Shown here piece after piece: positions 60,126-64,000 of a stretch of DNA of 64,000 nt. Every line of letters starts with the position of its first letter. Position 1 is the stretch's first letter. Source of the stretch: Rhodospirillales bacterium (GTDB taxonomy: Bacteria > Pseudomonadota > Alphaproteobacteria > TMED109). A program made the position numbers and the translations under genes. The stretch is from contig JAPPED010000023.1 in the NCBI GenBank assembly GCA_028824295.1, forward strand, positions 29,130 to 93,129, given 5' to 3'. The notes under the pieces were generated by a model. It made no database searches. It was not told where the DNA came from and saw nothing but the letters and a program-made list of their open reading frames with translations.

Positions 60126-62444
60126 TCACGCGATAACAGGTGCAGGATTGATATCTGCTTCAGCGACGGGGAACTCACGGCGCCCCATGCTGACCGGCAC
60201 GTCGTACAACCGCCCCGGCGCGAATCTTGCCCAAAAGTGACGCATGCCCGGCACGATGACCCGCGTCACCGGCATGCCGACGTCGGGCCGGGTCTGGTCC
60301 AGCACCAGGAAATCCATTCCCCTGGCCTCGGCGAGCGCGCGACAGTATTCCACGTCGTCACGTGTGTCCGTCGAATCGGTCGCCGGGTACCGTGATGCCT
60401 TGTGGGGCTGCTCGTCCGGCGACGGCGCCAGCCAAGGGCAATCGGCGAGTCGAGCGGTCTTCCACCACCAAAGCGCCAACGGATCATCGATCATTGGCCG
60501 ACCGTCTCGGCTTTCGGGACCCGGCAGCCAGCTCAGGCACTGATTCAATTCGCAGACTGCCCGCAGTGCCGCCAACCGTGGTTCAGCATGGGCGCCAGCA
60601 CCGTAAATGATGTCCTCGGTCTGAGCGTCCGGGCTGCGCGAAAGCGCGACAAAGGTGGGAATGCCGATATCAGAGGTGACGTCGAGCATCCACATTTCCC
60701 GATCGCGGCGGCCGTAGTAGTCAGCGGCGGATGCGAGGTAGTCGTCGTCGAAGCTGGCTAGGTCGACCCCGGGCACACGTAACCGGTTGTACCACCAGAT
60801 GGCAAAGGCATCGCGCTCGACCAGTTCGTAGAAGCCCTGCAGGACGGCCTCTTCCAACGTGTTGCCGGCGGCACAGCCGTTGGAATCGGCAATCAGATCG
60901 GCCGGGCCGCGCTGTTCAGCCGGCATGCTGTAGAGCATGGACGTCGGCAGGTAGCGGTGCCGCTCATGCGTGAGCGACCACACCGGTGTCCAGTCAATTT
61001 GAGCGTCGGGAGCGAGCCGCGACGGGACGATGTTGTACGGGTGTCCCTTCGCATTGATGCTCTCGGCATTGTCGAGCTGATCGTCACTGAACAGCTGCAC
61101 ATCGTTGGGATGGATTGCCTCTCCACTCCCTGCGAACTCGACGAGTGACTTGCGTACACGGATCTCCTCACCGTGAAAGGCGCCTGAATAGCGCTCGATC
61201 GCTTCGCAGAGCGCGCTGACCTCAGATTGCTCTCGCGTGCTGCCCTTCCCGGCACTCTTGCTGCGCAAGCTTCGCCTGAGCGAACTCAGGCTTCGGGTTC
61301 TCATCCCGAGGTTGCTGCCGGCCCAGTGCACGTGCAGCCAGGAATCAGTCTCATCGGTGGTGCGGGAAAGCCACGTCACGACACCGCTGATCGGACTCAC
61401 CAGGTGGCGGTACTTGGCCAGGGTGACTTCCGGTGCCACGATGCGCACGCCGCCGCTGTTGCGATGCCCTTTGGGACTCGCCTTCAGCGAGACCGGGATC
61501 GGCGGTCGGTCTGGGCGATGCAGCGCCCGATCGCCGCATGCCGGGCACTGTGGCCGTCGCACGACCCGATGCCTAGAGCTGGCCAACGTACCGACGTCCA
61601 CGGCGATCGCGTGCTCGTGAATCGGAGCGGCCTCAGTGAGCACCACCCATTTGACAATCTCCGCCGCGATCAGTCGGTAGAGCGCTTCGAGCACCGCTGG
61701 CTCCGCGGCGAACGGCTTGAAGGCAGCCCCCTCACCAGCAAGGTTGCGCAAAAAGCTGTGCACCTCCTGGTGGCAGCGCAGGCGGTAGCTGAGGCAGGCC
61801 CAGCAAGCTCCTGTTTCGTCTGAGCGAAAGACGGGGCCGAGCAACGGCTGGATGCCGCGGGGTCTCGCCAGCATCCAGGAAGCGCCGAGCCCAAGATGAC
61901 GCTGATTGACGTCCGCAAGTTCTTCCTCGAGATAGTCGTCACAAACGACAACGCTCAGCTCAGGGTCGTCGGTTCGCACCCTGGCGCCGGAGTCGTTCAG
62001 GTGTCGGGCCAGTCGCCCCTGGTCACCGACAACCGAGATGCGCGATTCAGCCAGCCGTTGTTCGACCCAGCGTGGCGAGGCGCCAACCGACGACCAGTAG
62101 GCCGCCCGGGACCGCTCCATCCCGTGGTCGGCCGAGACGACATAGCCCCTGGCCGCGAGCGAGACGATGGCTGCGAGAACATCGACCGAGGCATGGACGC
62201 CCTCGAGAGCCGAGACGATTTCGTCGTGTGAATGCCGACCGTCGAGCAACGGCAGCAGATCGCCGTACAGCTTGCCGTGCAGCAAAGTATTGAATGACTC
62301 GGAAACCAGCAGCATCTGCTGCTCGTCGATGTCGTGAAACTTCAGGTGTGGAGCGAGCGCTGGAAGCGTGATGAGGCCCTGGTCGTCGGGAGTGGTCTTG
62401 AGCAGAATCCCGCGCTTGGGATTCCCGGCGGTCTCCGCTTGCAC
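60126..62444 (-). CDS. Fused cyclodehydratase: leader-binding/E1-like plus YcaO domain (TOMM type)
   Basis: 772-aa enzyme predicted to cyclise Cys of the precursor to thiazoline. The N-terminal third is the ThiF/E1-like leader-recognition part with two CxxC zinc pairs (CWACLSYRLRCHQ ~215; CPACGDRAL ~300). The YcaO part has the ATP-binding signatures SALCEAIERYSG (~410) and NGCAAGNTLEEAVLQGFYEL (~525), and WTPVWSLTHERHRYLP. It ends in NPAPVIA, a loose version of the Pro-rich YcaO C-terminus. The start is probably GTG 62444 (AGGA upstream); a TTG at 62531 gives a longer form. The 390 bp upstream are non-coding. Confidence 0.9.
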   Translation of the reverse strand: MQAETAGNPKRGILLKTTPDDQGLITLPALAPHLKFHDIDEQQMLLVSESFNTLLHGKLYGDLLPLLDGRHSHDEIVSALEGVHASVDVLAAIVSLAARGYVVSADHGMERSRAAYWSSVGASPRWVEQRLAESRISVVGDQGRLARHLNDSGARVRTDDPELSVVVCDDYLEEELADVNQRHLGLGASWMLARPRGIQPLLGPVFRSDETGACWACLSYRLRCHQEVHSFLRNLAGEGAAFKPFAAEPAVLEALYRLIAAEIVKWVVLTEAAPIHEHAIAVDVGTLASSRHRVVRRPQCPACGDRALHRPDRPPIPVSLKASPKGHRNSGGVRIVAPEVTLAKYRHLVSPISGVVTWLSRTTDETDSWLHVHWAGSNLGMRTRSLSSLRRSLRSKSAGKGSTREQSEVSALCEAIERYSGAFHGEEIRVRKSLVEFAGSGEAIHPNDVQLFSDDQLDNAESINAKGHPYNIVPSRLAPDAQIDWTPVWSLTHERHRYLPTSMLYSMPAEQRGPADLIADSNGCAAGNTLEEAVLQGFYELVERDAFAIWWYNRLRVPGVDLASFDDDYLASAADYYGRRDREMWMLDVTSDIGIPTFVALSRSPDAQTEDIIYGAGAHAEPRLAALRAVCELNQCLSWLPGPESRDGRPMIDDPLALWWWKTARLADCPWLAPSPDEQPHKASRYPATDSTDTRDDVEYCRALAEARGMDFLVLDQTRPDVGMPVTRVIVPGMRHFWARFAPGRLYDVPVSMGRREFPVAEADINPAPVIA

Positions 62445-62837
62445 CCGGGATTCCTGCGCAGGGTCAGCGGGCACCTTCAGGCGCGCGCAGTGAACGCGCA
62501 GCTCCCGGTGAGTTCGCGGGCTGCAAGTCAATCAACCGTCGAGCCCGGCAGACCGAAGCGCTTGCGCCTGCAAGCGTTGGCACGACGATTGTGCACCTTC
62601 CGCCCAGCGCCGTCGGTTTCAAACCGTTCCTTCCCAGCGAGTTGCGCGATGGCCTGCGGCAGACATTGGGGAAACGCGTCAGCGCTTGACGGCCCGATGG
62701 GCTGTCTGACGTCAGTTCCGCCCGAGCCGAAGGCGCGACGAGCGGCTGTGGTTTGCAGCATGCAGTTCCTCTGGCGGCGTACCTCTCCCTGACGCGGAAC
62801 GCCATGGTACCATCAGGGGCAGTGACCCGTCCGACCG
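62445..62837. other. Intergenic region upstream of the YcaO gene
   Basis: About 390 bp between two leftward genes. It probably holds the promoter of the YcaO operon. Open frames here on both strands lack ribosome sites and motifs. I looked for further short Cys-rich precursor peptides and found none that I can support. Confidence 0.4.
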
Positions 62838-63995
62838 TCAGCCTCTCAAGACTTCGACGAGGCGCTCCAGCGCCTCGATGCAAAACGCGGTAGTGACGGC
62901 TTCGGAACCATGGCCGATCTGCCCCACTACACCCCATTGCAGCGACTGGTCGCCAAATGCGAGAAGTTCCGGCCAGCTGCCGTCCTCTCGCTGCGAACTC
63001 AGGAGCCGTTCCATCTGGCGGCTCCCGTCGATGCCCTCGAGTTTTCCAATGTTGTAGAGCGCCGATACCGCCTGGGCGGTCTGAAGGATGTTGCCGAATT
63101 CACCCCCTTCATCACGCAGGCCCAGGATCTGGTCCGCGAGTATTGGGCGCAACTGATCAAGCGCGGGATATGAGCGAATCATGGCGCGGGTGATCGCATA
63201 GTGGATCGCGACCGTGTCCGGGTACCATTTGGACGAACCCTCAAGCCCGCCTTCGGAAACCAGGGCTTCCAGCCACCGCTGCGCATCCCTGGTTTCGGGG
63301 TGGTCACCGAGGTAGGCGATGACATTCGCATTGACGACCGGGTCCGCTTCGATCCGGAAAGCCGATACGACATCGGGCTGATCCTCCGCGAGCACCCACG
63401 TCATGAAGCGACCTTCCCGGTCACGATTCGCCAACATCTTCGGGACGTTCTTCCCCAGCACCATCCATGGGTGATTGCCGATGACGAGTGAGCAGAGCGT
63501 GGTGCTGTCAAGGTCTTGTGGAAGATGCCGGTAGTATCGCCAGAAACCGGGATGTTCAACGGTATTGACAAGATAGGTTCTTGTGCCGGTGCAAATGGCC
63601 TTGGCCCGGTCTTCGTCGGAACTTTCTAGGGCGAGTACGCAGAGGGCGGAAACAAAGGGAGGCCGTTCGAAGTGCCGTGGAATCCCCGGGTCGGCCACGT
63701 TGAACCGGATGCAGTGCCAGGCTCCGCGATCGTCGATGGTGGATTCCAGAAATTCGAGACCGCGGCGGATGCTGTCTCTTCCGGCCGTCGCAAGTGCCTC
63801 GGGCGTGACGGCGCTCGCCTGGGTGGTCGTCGGTTTCGGGGCGGGTGGGCGAAACGGAGGTGCAGGGTCGTGCATTGTCCGCTTGAGAAACTCCAGTGAC
63901 GCTGCTCCGGTCAACGCCTCCTTCCGTTCGGCCTCGCTGAGCTTGCTACGCGGCGGCAGTACCACGTGCGTCGTAGCATCCGTTTCTTCGTGCAC
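62838..63995 (-). CDS. Prenyltransferase/squalene-cyclase-like alpha-toroid protein (5' end possibly outside)
   Basis: 385 residues visible. Several QW-like repeats of an alpha/alpha toroid are seen: RRGLEFLESTIDDRGAWHCI, SQREDGSWPELLAFGDQSLQ and alternating helical pairs between. No DxDD cyclisation motif was found, so it need not be a terpene cyclase; related stand-alone toroid proteins occur in natural-product clusters. The first in-frame start is GTG 63995, only five bases from the window end, so the true start may lie beyond. It reads in the same direction as the YcaO gene and is likely part of the cluster. Confidence 0.75.
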   Translation of the reverse strand: MHEETDATTHVVLPPRSKLSEAERKEALTGAASLEFLKRTMHDPAPPFRPPAPKPTTTQASAVTPEALATAGRDSIRRGLEFLESTIDDRGAWHCIRFNVADPGIPRHFERPPFVSALCVLALESSDEDRAKAICTGTRTYLVNTVEHPGFWRYYRHLPQDLDSTTLCSLVIGNHPWMVLGKNVPKMLANRDREGRFMTWVLAEDQPDVVSAFRIEADPVVNANVIAYLGDHPETRDAQRWLEALVSEGGLEGSSKWYPDTVAIHYAITRAMIRSYPALDQLRPILADQILGLRDEGGEFGNILQTAQAVSALYNIGKLEGIDGSRQMERLLSSQREDGSWPELLAFGDQSLQWGVVGQIGHGSEAVTTAFCIEALERLVEVLRG

Positions 63996-64000
63996 ACGAA

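Overview
The window looks like chromosomal DNA of a GC-rich alphaproteobacterium. The basis is gene order: the blocks yceD-rpmF-plsX-ihfA-merR, proC-ubiK facing lgt-midA-pgeF, dac-tmk-holB-metG-tatD and pyrB-pyrC-plsY are alphaproteobacterial neighbourhoods, and the dihydroorotase is the alphaproteobacterial 'Arg for His' variant. No tRNA, rRNA or CRISPR array was found. Genus is not determinable from the sequence alone.

Layout. 1-4.9 kb: end of an unrecognised gene, a complete TRAP transporter (dctPQM), a secreted rhodanese and a LacI-type regulator. 4.9-7.3 kb: YghU-type glutathione transferase and a PLP aminotransferase. 7.7-19.2 kb: a three-gene leftward operon with a fully reducing monomodular polyketide synthase (KS-AT-DH-[dead island]-ER-KR-ACP), a B12-binding radical SAM enzyme and a thioester reductase-sulfotransferase fusion, probably making a reduced, possibly methylated and sulfated lipid. 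19.8-24 kb: exported M19 dipeptidase, BamE lipoprotein and a thiamine-diphosphate enzyme. 24.4-41 kb: housekeeping core (fatty acid/phospholipid, translation, cell wall, pyrimidine and lipoprotein genes) with one decayed GST gene, a tmk with no ordinary start codon, and no fabH after plsX.

41-51 kb is accessory: a mobile-mystery A/B (HTH plus Fic) pair with a clear promoter/operator, an AlkB alkane hydroxylase fused to a catalytically degenerate GlnE-like half, an RraA-like protein, and a VapBC module whose antitoxin gene is cut in two by a 3064-bp IS1595-family transposon. That element has matched terminal inverted repeats, an 8-bp target duplication, a transposase with its promoter partly in the end, and four small passenger genes. 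51-55.7 kb: hydrolase, pobA, pcaB, pcaG, pcaH (4-hydroxybenzoate to the beta-ketoadipate route).

55.9-64 kb is a probable ribosomal-peptide cluster. It holds a small NHLP-type precursor ending in Leu-Cys-Cys-Cys-Trp, a YcaO-fused cyclodehydratase, a flavin halogenase-like protein, an unrecognised protein co-transcribed with the YcaO gene, a prenyltransferase/cyclase-like alpha-toroid protein at the window edge and a LolA-like protein. A five-residue core with three adjacent cysteines and a terminal Trp, next to a tryptophan-halogenase relative, is the most interesting undescribed system here; the split vapB and the AlkB-GlnE fusion follow.
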